DNA from: Actinopolyspora halophila DSM 43834 | GTDB taxonomy: Bacteria > Actinomycetota > Actinomycetes > Mycobacteriales > Pseudonocardiaceae | Reading direction: 5' to 3' | Assembly (NCBI RefSeq): GCF_000371785.1 | Contig: NZ_AQUI01000002.1 | Coordinates: forward strand, 2,645,276 to 2,709,275 | DNA: 64,000 bases | Part shown: positions 18,641 through 27,489 of the stretch, piece after piece | Position numbering within the stretch: the stretch's first letter is position 1 | How the letters are laid out: the number at the start of each line of letters is the position of its first letter | Notes under the pieces: generated by a model | The model's input: only the letters and a program-made list of their open reading frames with translations | What the model was told of the DNA's origin: nothing | Databases searched by the model: none | Translations under genes and position numbers: made by a program

Positions 18641-19450
18641 ATGGACAACAGCGCTCACGAGCTGAACGTGGACCGTCCGAACTCGGCACGGCTGTACGAC
18701 GTGTTCCTCGGGGGCAGTCACAACACGGCCACGGACCGGGAACTGGCCGAACGGATCCGTTCCAGCGCGCCGCGATGGTCGCTGGGGGCGCAGCTGAACC
18801 GCTCGTTCCTGCGGTGCGCCGTGCAGTACATGGCCTCGGCGGGCATCGACCAGTTCCTGGACCTGGGGTCGGGAATACCCACTGTCGGCAACGTCCACGA
18901 GATCGCGGAACAGCACAATTCCGGGGCGCGGGTGGTCTATGTGGACTACGAAACGATCGCCTACAACACCTCGCGCGCCGAGCTGGCCGACAACCCGAAC
19001 GTCACGGTCATCAAAGCGGATCTGCGGGACCCGGACTCGGTGCTGAACCACCCCGAGACCGTCGAACTGCTGGACTTCTCCCGGCCGGTGGGGTTGTTGA
19101 TCGTCGGGGTGCTGCTGTTCATAGGCCCCCGCGACAAACCGGGCGAACTCGTGGCCACCTACCGTTCCCAGCTGACCTCCGGCAGCTACCTGGCGTTGTC
19201 CCAGGCCAGCGACGACGACCTTCCTCCCGACCTGCAGACCGAGATCGACCAGGTCGTGGCCTCCTACGAGCACGCCGACGAGCAGCTCGTGCTGCGCAGC
19301 TACGACGAAGTGGCGGGGTGGTTCTCCGGCACCGAGCTCGTGGAACCGGGCATCGTGCACTACCCGGACTGGAGTCCCGGACAGCAGGCCCTGGACGAGC
19401 ACCAGCGCAGTTGCCGGTACGGCTACGTGGGGGTGGGACGGGTTCCGTGA
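18641..19450 (+). CDS. SAM-dependent methyltransferase, DUF574/Methyltransf_19 type
   Basis: A 269-residue class I methyltransferase of the family expanded in filamentous actinobacteria. The N-terminal RPNSARLYDVFLGGSHNTATDRELAE block is its hallmark, followed by SAM motif I FLDLGSGIPT (about residue 70), the acidic VYVDYE, and a VIKADLRDP motif. ATG at 18641 follows GGGGAGACC. The substrate is unknown; paralogues are regulators or tailoring enzymes in secondary metabolism and development. It stands alone, convergent with the MFS gene. Confidence 0.85.
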   Translation: MDNSAHELNVDRPNSARLYDVFLGGSHNTATDRELAERIRSSAPRWSLGAQLNRSFLRCAVQYMASAGIDQFLDLGSGIPTVGNVHEIAEQHNSGARVVYVDYETIAYNTSRAELADNPNVTVIKADLRDPDSVLNHPETVELLDFSRPVGLLIVGVLLFIGPRDKPGELVATYRSQLTSGSYLALSQASDDDLPPDLQTEIDQVVASYEHADEQLVLRSYDEVAGWFSGTELVEPGIVHYPDWSPGQQALDEHQRSCRYGYVGVGRVP

Positions 19451-19482
19451 CCGGAACACCGCCCCCGTCACGTGTGGCGGAC

Positions 19483-20808
19483 TCACCCCGACGTGGTTCT
19501 GGCGGCGGGCTGTTCCCGCCGCATCAGCCGCCGCTGTCGTAGCTGACCCAGCGTGCCGACCACCACCAGAACCAGCACCGGCAGATACGCCAACCTGTAG
19601 GACGGGTCGGCGGGCAGCTCGGCGGCGAGCCGCAGAACCCCGCCCACCGCGAGCTGGATCAGCACAGCGGCCGTGAAACCGCCCATGTTCGCCGTTCCCA
19701 CGGCCAGCCCGGACCGGTGGGTGGCGTTGGCGGCACGGACACCGTCGAAGGCCAGCATCGCCGAACCCCCCGCCACACCGATGATCAACAGCAGTACCGT
19801 CAACAGCGCCGGGGGAAGCACACCGGGCCATCCGATCACCACCCCCCACGTCAGGGTCACCACCGTCGACAGCCCGAGCGCGAAACGCTGCCTGCGGTGT
19901 GGGCGTCCGGCCACGTACTGCCCGCACAGCCACGACCCGGCCAGGAAACCCCCCACGCACAGCAGCACCCAACTGCTCGCGGCGGCGGAGTCGTAGCCCT
20001 GGGACTCGATCAACCACGGCGGTCCCCACAGCACGGTCACCGCCACGAACTGGCCCATCATCACGAAGTGCACCCAGAAGGAGTGCCAGGTTCCGTTGCG
20101 GGCCACCACCGCCTTCAGGGACTCGGACACTCTCTCGCGGGGAGCGGCTCCCGCCGTTTCCGCCGCCTCGTGCTCGGCGTGACCGTCGGGCCGGTCGCGC
20201 AGCATCGTCCAGGCCGACAACGCCAGTACCGCGGTCAACGCCGCCGCGCCCGAGAACGTCCCCACCCAGCCGAACAGCCGCAGCGATGTGCCCAGCGGTG
20301 CCGTGGCGGCCAACTGTCCGATGCCGCCGACGAGACCGGTCACCGCGGCCACTCTGCCGAAGCGGTCGGCGGAAAACCAGTGGGCCGCCAGCCGCAGCAC
20401 GTTCGTGAACAGGAACGCGTCCCCGAAACCGATCAGCGCCCTCCCGGCGAGGCCACCCAGCAGCGAGGCGCTGACCGCGAAGACCGCCGACCCGACCGCC
20501 AGCGCCAGCGTCGCCGCGGTGATCATGCGTCGTGGCCCGATCCGGTCGGCCAACACCCCGGCCGGGATCTGCAGCGCCAGGTAGATGGCCAGTTGCAGCG
20601 CCGACAGCACGGACAACGTGGCCGGGCTCGTGGAGAACCTCTCGGTGGCGGCGTCGGCCGCCACGGCCAGACTGGAACGGTGGAACAGCGCCACGAAATA
20701 GCAGGCAGCTGCCACCGACCACACGAACCACGCGCGCCGCAGTGGTGCGGGAAACTCCGCACGGGGGGTTGTATCGGACGGACTCGGCTGATCGATCGTG
20801 GCGCGCAC
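19483..20808 (-). CDS. MFS transporter
   Basis: A major facilitator of 441 residues with about 12 membrane helices and a central cytoplasmic loop (RDRPDGHAEHEAAETAG). Motif A-like DRIGPRRMI lies after helix 2, and FSADRFGRVAAVTGLVGGIG follows in the N-half. It is close to nitrate/sugar-phosphate-like or drug MFS proteins; the substrate is not clear. A GTG at 20808 is chosen since GGAGG precedes it by 5-6 nt; the more distal ATG would overlap the operator. It is divergent from a GntR regulator across a 59-bp gap that contains a perfect inverted repeat, so the pair is a regulator/exporter-or-importer divergon. Confidence 0.88.
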   Translation of the reverse strand: MRATIDQPSPSDTTPRAEFPAPLRRAWFVWSVAAACYFVALFHRSSLAVAADAATERFSTSPATLSVLSALQLAIYLALQIPAGVLADRIGPRRMITAATLALAVGSAVFAVSASLLGGLAGRALIGFGDAFLFTNVLRLAAHWFSADRFGRVAAVTGLVGGIGQLAATAPLGTSLRLFGWVGTFSGAAALTAVLALSAWTMLRDRPDGHAEHEAAETAGAAPRERVSESLKAVVARNGTWHSFWVHFVMMGQFVAVTVLWGPPWLIESQGYDSAAASSWVLLCVGGFLAGSWLCGQYVAGRPHRRQRFALGLSTVVTLTWGVVIGWPGVLPPALLTVLLLIIGVAGGSAMLAFDGVRAANATHRSGLAVGTANMGGFTAAVLIQLAVGGVLRLAAELPADPSYRLAYLPVLVLVVVGTLGQLRQRRLMRREQPAARTTSG

Positions 20809-20819
20809 ACCCACCTCCA

Positions 20820-20846
20820 AACTTGTATACATCTTAAATACAAGTT
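20820..20846. promoter_or_regulatory. GntR operator between MFS and GntR genes
   Basis: AACTTGTAT and ATACAAGTT form perfect 9-bp arms around a 9-nt centre, with an overlapping TTGTATAC core typical of FCD-type GntR sites. It occupies the A+T-rich middle of the 59-bp divergent promoter, so one bound dimer could block both genes. Confidence 0.8.
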
Positions 20847-20867
20847 GCTCGGAAGTAGGATGACACC

Positions 20868-21587
20868 GTGTCGAACACAACACCCTCGGACTCGCTACCA
20901 ACGGCCCTGACCAGCTCCGCGCCACCGGCGGCGAGCCAACCCGCCGCCGACCGCGCGTACCGACACGTCAAAGCCGGTCTGCTGGACGGTAGCTACCCGG
21001 ACGGACACCTGCTGTCCGAAGGTGAGATCGCCCAAACCCTGGAAATGTCACGCACCCCCGTGCGCGAGGCCTTCCTGCACCTGCAGGCCGAAGGATTCCT
21101 GCGGCTCTACCCCAAACGCGGCGCGCTCGTCGTGCCGATCACCCCGGCCGAGGCACGTTCCCTGCTGGAGGCACGACTGGCACTGGAAAGCTTCGCGATC
21201 GACAAGCTCGCCTCCGCACCGGCCGAGCAGCTCACCAGCATCGGAGTCGAACTGCTCGAACACCCCGCCTGCGACCCGGCCGGGCTCTCCGACGCGGAAA
21301 TGCACGAAGCCGACCGCGCCTTCCACGCTCGCATCGTCTCCGCGGCCGACAGCCCGGTGGTGACCGACCTCTATAGCGCGCTCCGTGAACGACAACTGCG
21401 CATCACCGCCACCGCCCGCACCCACGAGTCACCACGACGCACCACCGTCACCGAACAGCACAGCCGCCTGGCCACGGCCCTCCGCGACGGTGACACGGCC
21501 GACGCCAAACGCTGTCTGCACGAACACCTCGCGCACACGATGCGGGCCATCGGCATGAGCGACGACTTCCCCGCCCCCGGACAGTGA
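20868..21587 (+). CDS. GntR-family regulator (FCD domain)
   Basis: A 239-residue repressor-type protein: a Ser/Ala/Pro-rich leader (1-25), a winged helix (about 28-95; SEGEIAQTLEMSRTPVREAFLHLQAEGFL), then an FCD ligand-binding domain (EARLALESFAID, ADRAFHARIVSAA, EQHSRLATALRDGDTADA) with the usual metal-binding Asp/His positions. GTG start at 20868 with AGGATG upstream. It should bind the inverted repeat at 20820-20846 and control itself and the MFS transporter; the inducer is probably a transported small carboxylate or amino acid derivative. That is inference. Confidence 0.9.
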   Translation: MSNTTPSDSLPTALTSSAPPAASQPAADRAYRHVKAGLLDGSYPDGHLLSEGEIAQTLEMSRTPVREAFLHLQAEGFLRLYPKRGALVVPITPAEARSLLEARLALESFAIDKLASAPAEQLTSIGVELLEHPACDPAGLSDAEMHEADRAFHARIVSAADSPVVTDLYSALRERQLRITATARTHESPRRTTVTEQHSRLATALRDGDTADAKRCLHEHLAHTMRAIGMSDDFPAPGQ

Positions 21588-21817
21588 GCCGAGCGGGGCG
21601 GCGACACCCTCGCGGGGACAGCGGGCTCGACGCGCCCTCGCCGGAATCGCCTCACCCCGGTGGGCGGTGCGCAGGAGCTGCTCGGCGGCCGTGGCCACTT
21701 CGACCGGTTCTCGGAGTCTTGGCACAGATAACGCTCCATCATCTGCGGCACCGCTCACACGGCCTTCGGACCGAAGGCCACGTTCCCCGGAACCGGGTGA
21801 CTACGGGAGGTGAGGTC

Positions 21818-22867
21818 TCACGGCGTGATCGTGATCTTGCCGACGTGGGCGTGCCGCGCGAATTCGCCCTGGGCCGCGTGGATCTCGGAGAGTGGGTAGC
21901 GAGCGGACACTCGCGGGGTGACCAGCCCGTGCCGAGCGACTTCGGCGAGTTCGGCGAAATGACCCGGGGTGTGCATCGACGAGCCGATCAGGGCGAGATT
22001 GCGCAGATACAACCGTCGCAGATCGAAGCTGATGCCGGACCCCGCCACGGCCCCGGCGATCACCCAACGCCCACCGTCGCGCAACAGAGGCAACAGCCGG
22101 CTCACGGAATCTCCGCCGACCACATCGGCCACCGCGTCGAGTCCACCCGCCACGGCCCCGGCGATCGCCTCGACAACGTCGTCCGCGTCGCGACGGATCA
22201 CCGTGTGCGCCCCGGACCTGGAGACGAGCTCGCTCTTGTCCCGGGTGGTTGTCGCTACCACGTGAGCCCCACGCGCGGCAGCCAACTGCACCAGAGCCAG
22301 ACCGACCCCTCCGGAAGCTCCGGTGACCAGTACCGACTCGCCTTCGGCGATCCGGGCGCGTTCGAGCATGCCCATGGCCGTGCCGTAGGCGATCGGCAGA
22401 CAGGCCAGCTGCTCGTCGGACAACGGTGACCCGGTCATGACGTGCGCCCGCGCCGCGGCCACGACGACGTACTGCGCGAACCCACCGTCGGCCTCGCTGC
22501 CCAACAGACCGACCGGGTTGGCCTCGGCGGTCTCGGCCTCGTACAGGGCGGGGTCGACCAGCACCCGTGCACCGTGCAACGCGGGATCGACCTCCGCGCC
22601 GAGCTCGACGACCGTGCCGGCGATGTCGCCGCCCTGAACGCGGGGGAACTCGATCGTGCCCCGCCATCCAGCCAACGCCGACGGGTCCTCGGGCAGCCCG
22701 TAGGCACCGTGCCGGGTCCAGAGGTCGGTGTTGTTCACCGCCGCCGCGGCCACCCGGACCAGCACCTGGCCGCGTCCGGGCCGCGGCACCGCGACGTCCT
22801 CGCGCACCAGCAGTCGCTCCGGACCACCGAAACCGGTCAACACAGCAGCTTTCATCGACGTACTCAC
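21818..22867 (-). CDS. zinc-independent quinone oxidoreductase-like MDR protein
   Basis: A medium-chain dehydrogenase/reductase of 349 residues resembling NADPH:quinone oxidoreductases. It begins KAAVLTGFGGPERLLVRED, has a GroES-like substrate domain, and an NADP-binding Rossmann motif TGASGGVGLALVQLAAARGAHVVATT (about residue 180). The Cys ligands of structural zinc are absent. The GTG at 22867 (GAGGG 7 nt upstream) is preferred over the ATG 12 bp downstream. The substrate is unknown; such proteins reduce quinones, enones or aldehydes. It has no operon partner. Confidence 0.87.
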   Translation of the reverse strand: MSTSMKAAVLTGFGGPERLLVREDVAVPRPGRGQVLVRVAAAAVNNTDLWTRHGAYGLPEDPSALAGWRGTIEFPRVQGGDIAGTVVELGAEVDPALHGARVLVDPALYEAETAEANPVGLLGSEADGGFAQYVVVAAARAHVMTGSPLSDEQLACLPIAYGTAMGMLERARIAEGESVLVTGASGGVGLALVQLAAARGAHVVATTTRDKSELVSRSGAHTVIRRDADDVVEAIAGAVAGGLDAVADVVGGDSVSRLLPLLRDGGRWVIAGAVAGSGISFDLRRLYLRNLALIGSSMHTPGHFAELAEVARHGLVTPRVSARYPLSEIHAAQGEFARHAHVGKITITP

Positions 22868-23068
22868 GCGCTCACCCTCGCACTCCCACAGCCCCGGAGC
22901 CGTGCCCCAGTGCGGTCTCTCCGCGCAACGGCGGGTCCCCGTTCCTGAATCCCGCCCGGGAACTCCGCGGCGGAACCGCGGGACTCCCGGCTGTGGACGG
23001 TGCCGGCGGGTGTGACCCTTAGCAGTGCGTGCTCGTACACGACGGCTCCGGAGAGGTGGGCGAGACCG

Positions 23069-23788
23069 ATGTCGGAACGGGGGGATCCGGATGTCCGGGC
23101 ACATCGATTCCAGACGAGATCGGCTGGAATCCTCGCACTGCTCGGTACCGTCCTGACGATCGTCGGCCAGCTTCTTCAGCAGCGGGCGGACATCCCACGG
23201 GGCGCCCCGCTGGAGGTTTTCGGTTACATCGCCGGGAGGCCGTGGTTCACCGCAGCGCTCATCGGGGTCCTCGGGATGCTCTGCTGGGCCATGGCCTTCG
23301 TCACGGCCGGGCACGCGTTGCGGGATCCGGTCAGCAGGTCGATCGCACGGATGGCCGAGCCCCTGTTGGTGGTCGCGACCGTCCTGTTCGCGGTCAACTA
23401 CGCGCACGACGGCCTCAGCAGCGGAATACTCGCGCAGCAGTGGATCTCCGGGGAGCTCGACACCGATACGGCGACAGCCGCCTACCGCGTCGTGGAAATC
23501 CTCGTCGGAGGTGTCCCCACCCTGTCCCAAGCCCTCGTGGGCCTGGCGCTGGCGGTGTACGCCCTGGCGATGCTGCGGAGCGGACAGCACTCGCGCGTGC
23601 TGTCCTGGTTGGGTCTCATCAGCACTATCGGATGGCTCCTGACCGGTTCGGCGCTGTTCCTGCAGCTCCCCGGTGCTTCCTTCGAGCTGCTCCTGCCGTT
23701 CTCCGGCCTGGCCACGGTGTGGGTACTCGGCATCGGGATCACCCTGTTGCGTCGAAGCTCCTCGGAGACGCGTCCCGACCCCAACTAG
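23069..23788 (+). CDS. multi-pass membrane protein of unknown function
   Basis: A 239-residue protein with about six hydrophobic helices (roughly residues 20-40, 62-85, 100-120, 150-172, 185-205, 212-230). The pattern resembles DUF4386-like actinobacterial membrane proteins, but I cannot assign a function. ATG at 23069 is preceded by GGAGAGG at a longer than ideal distance. The short gap to the convergent ABC1 kinase gene (43 bp) shows no clear terminator. Confidence 0.7.
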   Translation: MSERGDPDVRAHRFQTRSAGILALLGTVLTIVGQLLQQRADIPRGAPLEVFGYIAGRPWFTAALIGVLGMLCWAMAFVTAGHALRDPVSRSIARMAEPLLVVATVLFAVNYAHDGLSSGILAQQWISGELDTDTATAAYRVVEILVGGVPTLSQALVGLALAVYALAMLRSGQHSRVLSWLGLISTIGWLLTGSALFLQLPGASFELLLPFSGLATVWVLGIGITLLRRSSSETRPDPN

Positions 23789-23830
23789 ACAGGGAAACCG
23801 GCCAGCGGGACAGTCCCGAGAAGCGTCGTC

Positions 23831-25345
23831 TCAGGATCGGTTCCCACGCCGGTTCTGCAGCCACAACGCGGCACCGCCCAACGACAGCAGCCCGGCGGAC
23901 AAGGCGTCCGACCGGGAACGGGTGGAACGGTCCCGGCCGATGTTGACACCGAAATCCCGATTGGACAGATCCCGGGCCAGGGTGCGTGCTTGCTCGGGGG
24001 CCGCTCCGACCCCGAGCATCAACTCCGTGACCGTCCGCGCGGCCTGCGTCAGCGAGAAGTGCTCACCCGCCAGGTCGATCATGATGCGCTTCATCTGATC
24101 CTGAAACACACCGGTCAACGACAGCTCGGGAGCCAAACACCGCACCGAGCCCTCGATGTTTCCGAAAGCCTTACCGAGCACGGAAATGACGGGGTTGGTC
24201 TTGATACCACGCTTGGTGGACCGCTCGAGCACCGCGGTCAACGTCACACCGAAATTCAGCTCCTCCAGCGAGGCAGAAGCGATCTTCGGAGTAAGCGCCG
24301 ACATGTCCGACATGAACGCCGTGACATCGGCCCACGGAGTCGCGTATCCGAGATCGATCCACGCCTTGGCCGTCCCGTACCCATCGTTCTGGGCGATGTT
24401 CAACAGCACGAGCATGATCATCAGGCTGGTGCGCCGATCGACCCGACCGACCATGCCCCAGTCGATCAAACTCGCCTGACCACCCGGTTGAACGAAGATG
24501 TTGCCCGGATGCGGATCGGCGTGAAACATGCGGTCGACGAAGAAGCCCCGATAGGTGAACGACAGCAACTCCTCACCGATGGCCAGACGCTCCCGTTCCG
24601 GTAACTCCGCCCGGTCGATCTCGCCAATGGACCTGCCCGGCGCCAAGGACTGCACCAGAACACGCGGGGTGCAGAACTCCACCTCCGGAACCGACAGAGT
24701 GCGAAACCCTTTCACCGCCTCTCTGGCCTGATCCATGTGCGACGCCTCGACGGTGAAATCGAGCTCCGGACGCATGGCGTCGAACAGCACGCCCAGCATC
24801 GCCTCGATATCCACCACGGCATTGAGCCGGGGAGCGCAACGTCCGAACATCCGGGCCGCCCGCCGCATCATCCGCATGTCCTCGGAAACGGTCTCGCGGA
24901 TACCCGGGCGCTGGATCTTGATCACCCCGGGACGGCCGTCCCGCAGCGTGACCGCATACACCTGTGCCAGCGAAGCGACACCCAACGGATCCAGCATCTC
25001 GACATGCAGGAACCGCTCCTTCCACCCAGGGCCCAACTGCTCCTCGAGGACGGGTTCGAAGTGGCTGAACGGCAACGCCGACACTCGGTCGTGAAGCTTC
25101 TCCAGCTCACTGATCATAGTGGGCGGGACGATGTCCGGACGTGTCGACAGGATCTGGCCCACCTTGATGTAGAACGGTCCCAGTCTTTCCAGTCCCCGGC
25201 GCACCTCCCGCGCTCGTTGCTGCTCACGTCCGACGGAGTCGGCGCCACTGTCGACCCCACGAGACCCACCGAACGCCTGACTCACCTCGTTCGCGAAAAG
25301 CCCGCCCAGAACTTCGGAGACAAGCCGAAGACGGTGAATACTCAA
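23831..25345 (-). CDS. ABC1/AarF/UbiB family atypical kinase
   Basis: A 504-residue member of the ABC1 kinase-like family, linked to isoprenoid-lipid and quinone metabolism. It has the KxGQ motif (KVGQILSTRPDIVPP, about residue 60), an A-rich nucleotide loop (LGVASLAQVYA), the catalytic region HADPHPGNIF and the DFG-like LIDWGMVGR. The C-terminal end carries a short hydrophobic segment (ALSAGLLSLGGAALWL) that may attach it to the membrane. The TTG at 25345 is the first possible start because a TGA lies five codons before it; GAGG is about 10 nt upstream. It follows the Ala/Gly-rich protein and polyprenyl synthase on the same strand, suggesting a role with prenyl lipids made there. Confidence 0.88.
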   Translation of the reverse strand: MSIHRLRLVSEVLGGLFANEVSQAFGGSRGVDSGADSVGREQQRAREVRRGLERLGPFYIKVGQILSTRPDIVPPTMISELEKLHDRVSALPFSHFEPVLEEQLGPGWKERFLHVEMLDPLGVASLAQVYAVTLRDGRPGVIKIQRPGIRETVSEDMRMMRRAARMFGRCAPRLNAVVDIEAMLGVLFDAMRPELDFTVEASHMDQAREAVKGFRTLSVPEVEFCTPRVLVQSLAPGRSIGEIDRAELPERERLAIGEELLSFTYRGFFVDRMFHADPHPGNIFVQPGGQASLIDWGMVGRVDRRTSLMIMLVLLNIAQNDGYGTAKAWIDLGYATPWADVTAFMSDMSALTPKIASASLEELNFGVTLTAVLERSTKRGIKTNPVISVLGKAFGNIEGSVRCLAPELSLTGVFQDQMKRIMIDLAGEHFSLTQAARTVTELMLGVGAAPEQARTLARDLSNRDFGVNIGRDRSTRSRSDALSAGLLSLGGAALWLQNRRGNRS

Positions 25346-25460
25346 ATCCGGTGTTCCTCACCAGTTCCCTGGGACAACGATCCCGGCAGCGGCCGGAACG
25401 CATCGCATCGTCCCGGCCGATCCGCGCTATTCACGCCGACTTCCCAGCCGGAGCACCGCC

Positions 25461-25853
25461 TCAACGCCCCCCGGAGACCTTCCCCGCGGACTCGGCCAGA
25501 CCACTCGCCGCGCCCGTCGCGTTGCCTGCCTGCCCGGCAGCGCCCGCCGCGGCACCGAGCCCGGGGACCTTTTCCATGGCCTTGACCAACGAGCTGACCG
25601 AATCGGTCAGCTCCGCGACCTGACCGGGCAGCTTGGTCAAATCCCCCGCCGCGCTCGCGGCGTTACCCGCGGCACCGGCCGCGCTGCCCGCCGCACTTGC
25701 GGCGCCGGACACACCCTGCTGCACCGAACCGAAAGGGTCCGTGTCGTCCCGATCGAGCAGTTCATCGAAGGCCGTCTTGGCATCGTCGGCCACGTTGCCG
25801 ACGAAATCCTTGATGGTGTCCAGCGTGTCGTTGTCACACTTCCTCTTGGACAC
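25461..25853 (-). CDS. small Ala/Gly-rich protein of the terpene locus
   Basis: A 130-residue protein I cannot assign. Residues 1-40 are charged and may be helical (DTIKDFVGNVADDAKTAFDELL). The rest is low complexity with heptad-like Ala/Gly/Val repeats and one amphipathic stretch (LTDSVSSLVKAMEKVPGLG), suggestive of a coiled or surface-associated helix. There is no signal peptide. GTG start at 25853 with AAGGAG 8 nt before. It lies between the polyprenyl synthase (54 bp upstream) and the ABC1 kinase, so the three are probably one transcript. A scaffold or membrane-associated role is only a guess. Confidence 0.7.
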   Translation of the reverse strand: MSKRKCDNDTLDTIKDFVGNVADDAKTAFDELLDRDDTDPFGSVQQGVSGAASAAGSAAGAAGNAASAAGDLTKLPGQVAELTDSVSSLVKAMEKVPGLGAAAGAAGQAGNATGAASGLAESAGKVSGGR

Positions 25854-25907
25854 GGTAGTCTCCTTTCCAGTGGATATCGGTTCACTGCGGATTCGGCAAC
25901 CCGTCTT

Positions 25908-27032
25908 TCAGCGCTGGCGACGGGTTGCCGTCTCGGCCAGCTCGGCCAGACTGCGCCGAGCCGGCTCCGTCATGGGGGCCTTTTCCAAGGCATCGAGGGC
26001 ACGGTCGCGTCGCACACGAATCATGTTCTCGACCACGTCCTCGGCACCTGTCTGTCTGATGATCTCGCGCAGCCGACCAGCTCCCTGTTCGTCCAGCTCG
26101 GGGTTGCCGTACAGCTCCTCAAGAGCGACACCCTGGCCCGGCGTGGCCTGCTGCCGGGCCAAGGCCACGAGTACGGTGCGCTTTCCGTCCCGCAAATCGT
26201 CGAGATCGGACTTACCGGTCACGGACGGATTCCCGAAGACGCCGAGCAGGTCGTCACGAAGCTGGAACGCCTCACCGAGCGGATAACCGTACGCATCGCA
26301 GGCCTGCAACAACGATTCCTCGGTCCCGGCCAACGCGGCACCGATCTGCAACGGGCGCGTGACCGTGTAGGCAGCCGTCTTGTGCCGGATGACGCGCCAC
26401 GCGCGGTCGAGCTCATCGGAGGGATCGGCCCCACCGGTCTCCACGTCGAGGTACTGGCCGGCCATGATCTCGGTGCGCATGGCATTGAGCAACCGACGGG
26501 AATCGCTGAGCCGCTGCGGTGACACACCGGAGTCGTGCAGCAGTTCGTCCGACCACACCAGACAGATGTCACCGACCAGGATCGCCGCGCTCTCACCGAA
26601 GCGTTCCGCGGTGACCGCACCGTTGCGCTCAGCCGCCCGCTCGGCGAGCAGCCGGTGGACGGTCGGGGATCCGCGACGGTACGCCGACGCGTCCATCACG
26701 TCGTCGTGGATAAGGGCGAACGCGTGGAACAACTCCAACGCCGCTCCCACGCGGAACACGGCCGGTGCGGCGACGTCACCTCCTGCTGCCACCCAGCCGC
26801 ATACGCAGAACAACGGACGAAGCCGTTTGCCACCGCTGACGAAGTCGCGAATCACCTCGACCAGGGGAGGCAGGCTTTCATCGGCAGCCTGCCCCGCCTG
26901 CGCGTCCATGAACTGCCCCAGCGCCGCGTCCACATTCCACCGAATCCGGTCCAGGTGCAGCGCGGCAGGCGCGTGTGCCTCGCTCGCTGTCACGTCGACC
27001 GCCGTTCGTTCGACGGTACGTCCGGTTGGCAT
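25908..27032 (-). CDS. polyprenyl (geranylgeranyl-type) diphosphate synthase
   Basis: A trans-isoprenyl diphosphate synthase of 374 residues that condenses isopentenyl diphosphate with allylic diphosphates. The first aspartate motif reads DDVMD (in ALIHDDVMDAS), preceded by GGKRLRPL. The second reads DDLLGVFGN with RDD before it, the form common in actinobacterial GGPP synthases. The residues before DDVMD (ELFHAFALIH) include a bulky Phe that sets product length, and C20 is my best guess. It starts with ATG at 27032. The divergent neighbour is a terpene cyclase, so its likely job is to provide that enzyme's substrate. Downstream genes on this strand are the Ala/Gly-rich protein and ABC1 kinase. 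Confidence 0.92.
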   Translation of the reverse strand: MPTGRTVERTAVDVTASEAHAPAALHLDRIRWNVDAALGQFMDAQAGQAADESLPPLVEVIRDFVSGGKRLRPLFCVCGWVAAGGDVAAPAVFRVGAALELFHAFALIHDDVMDASAYRRGSPTVHRLLAERAAERNGAVTAERFGESAAILVGDICLVWSDELLHDSGVSPQRLSDSRRLLNAMRTEIMAGQYLDVETGGADPSDELDRAWRVIRHKTAAYTVTRPLQIGAALAGTEESLLQACDAYGYPLGEAFQLRDDLLGVFGNPSVTGKSDLDDLRDGKRTVLVALARQQATPGQGVALEELYGNPELDEQGAGRLREIIRQTGAEDVVENMIRVRRDRALDALEKAPMTEPARRSLAELAETATRRQR

Positions 27033-27489
27033 GGTCCCCTCCGATTCGCGCAGTGTCGCTCACGGAACGCGTCGCTTCCGTGCACTTGGAAATCCACGAC
27101 CCGAGCGGCGAACAACGCACGAGAAGTCGATTCTCAGTATTCCTGCACCCAAGCTCGACGTGAGAGACACTAACAGCGTTCCGTCGTGAACGTGGACACC
27201 CATTCCAGTGATTTCACATTCGAGCAGCAGAAGTTAACACCAAAGCGTGACTTTGCCGCACAACTTCACCAGAAAGAGGGATGGAAGGATTTTTTCACTC
27301 CGCGGTGTACCTTGGTTGCCGCGGAGACGATACTCATGGTAGAGAAGAAAAGAGGTCGAAGTTTTGTCGAGTGCACAATTGAGCTGACTGTATTTCCGCT
27401 CGGCCAGGAATCCGGATGTCGGAGACCGCGCGCCGGCCATGCATCGGGCAAACACGCCGCCCCGCGTCCGCACCACGAGGAGAGACCCC
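27033..27489. promoter_or_regulatory. A+T-rich divergent promoter of terpene locus
   Basis: A 457-bp gap between the divergent synthase genes. The part 27190-27400 has visibly lower G+C than the flanks and no credible gene. It carries a perfect 8-bp inverted repeat, CTCCGCGG (27298-27305) and CCGCGGAG (27319-27326), just after a T-run (27290-27295). This looks like a regulator site or an untranslated leader. Confidence 0.5.
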
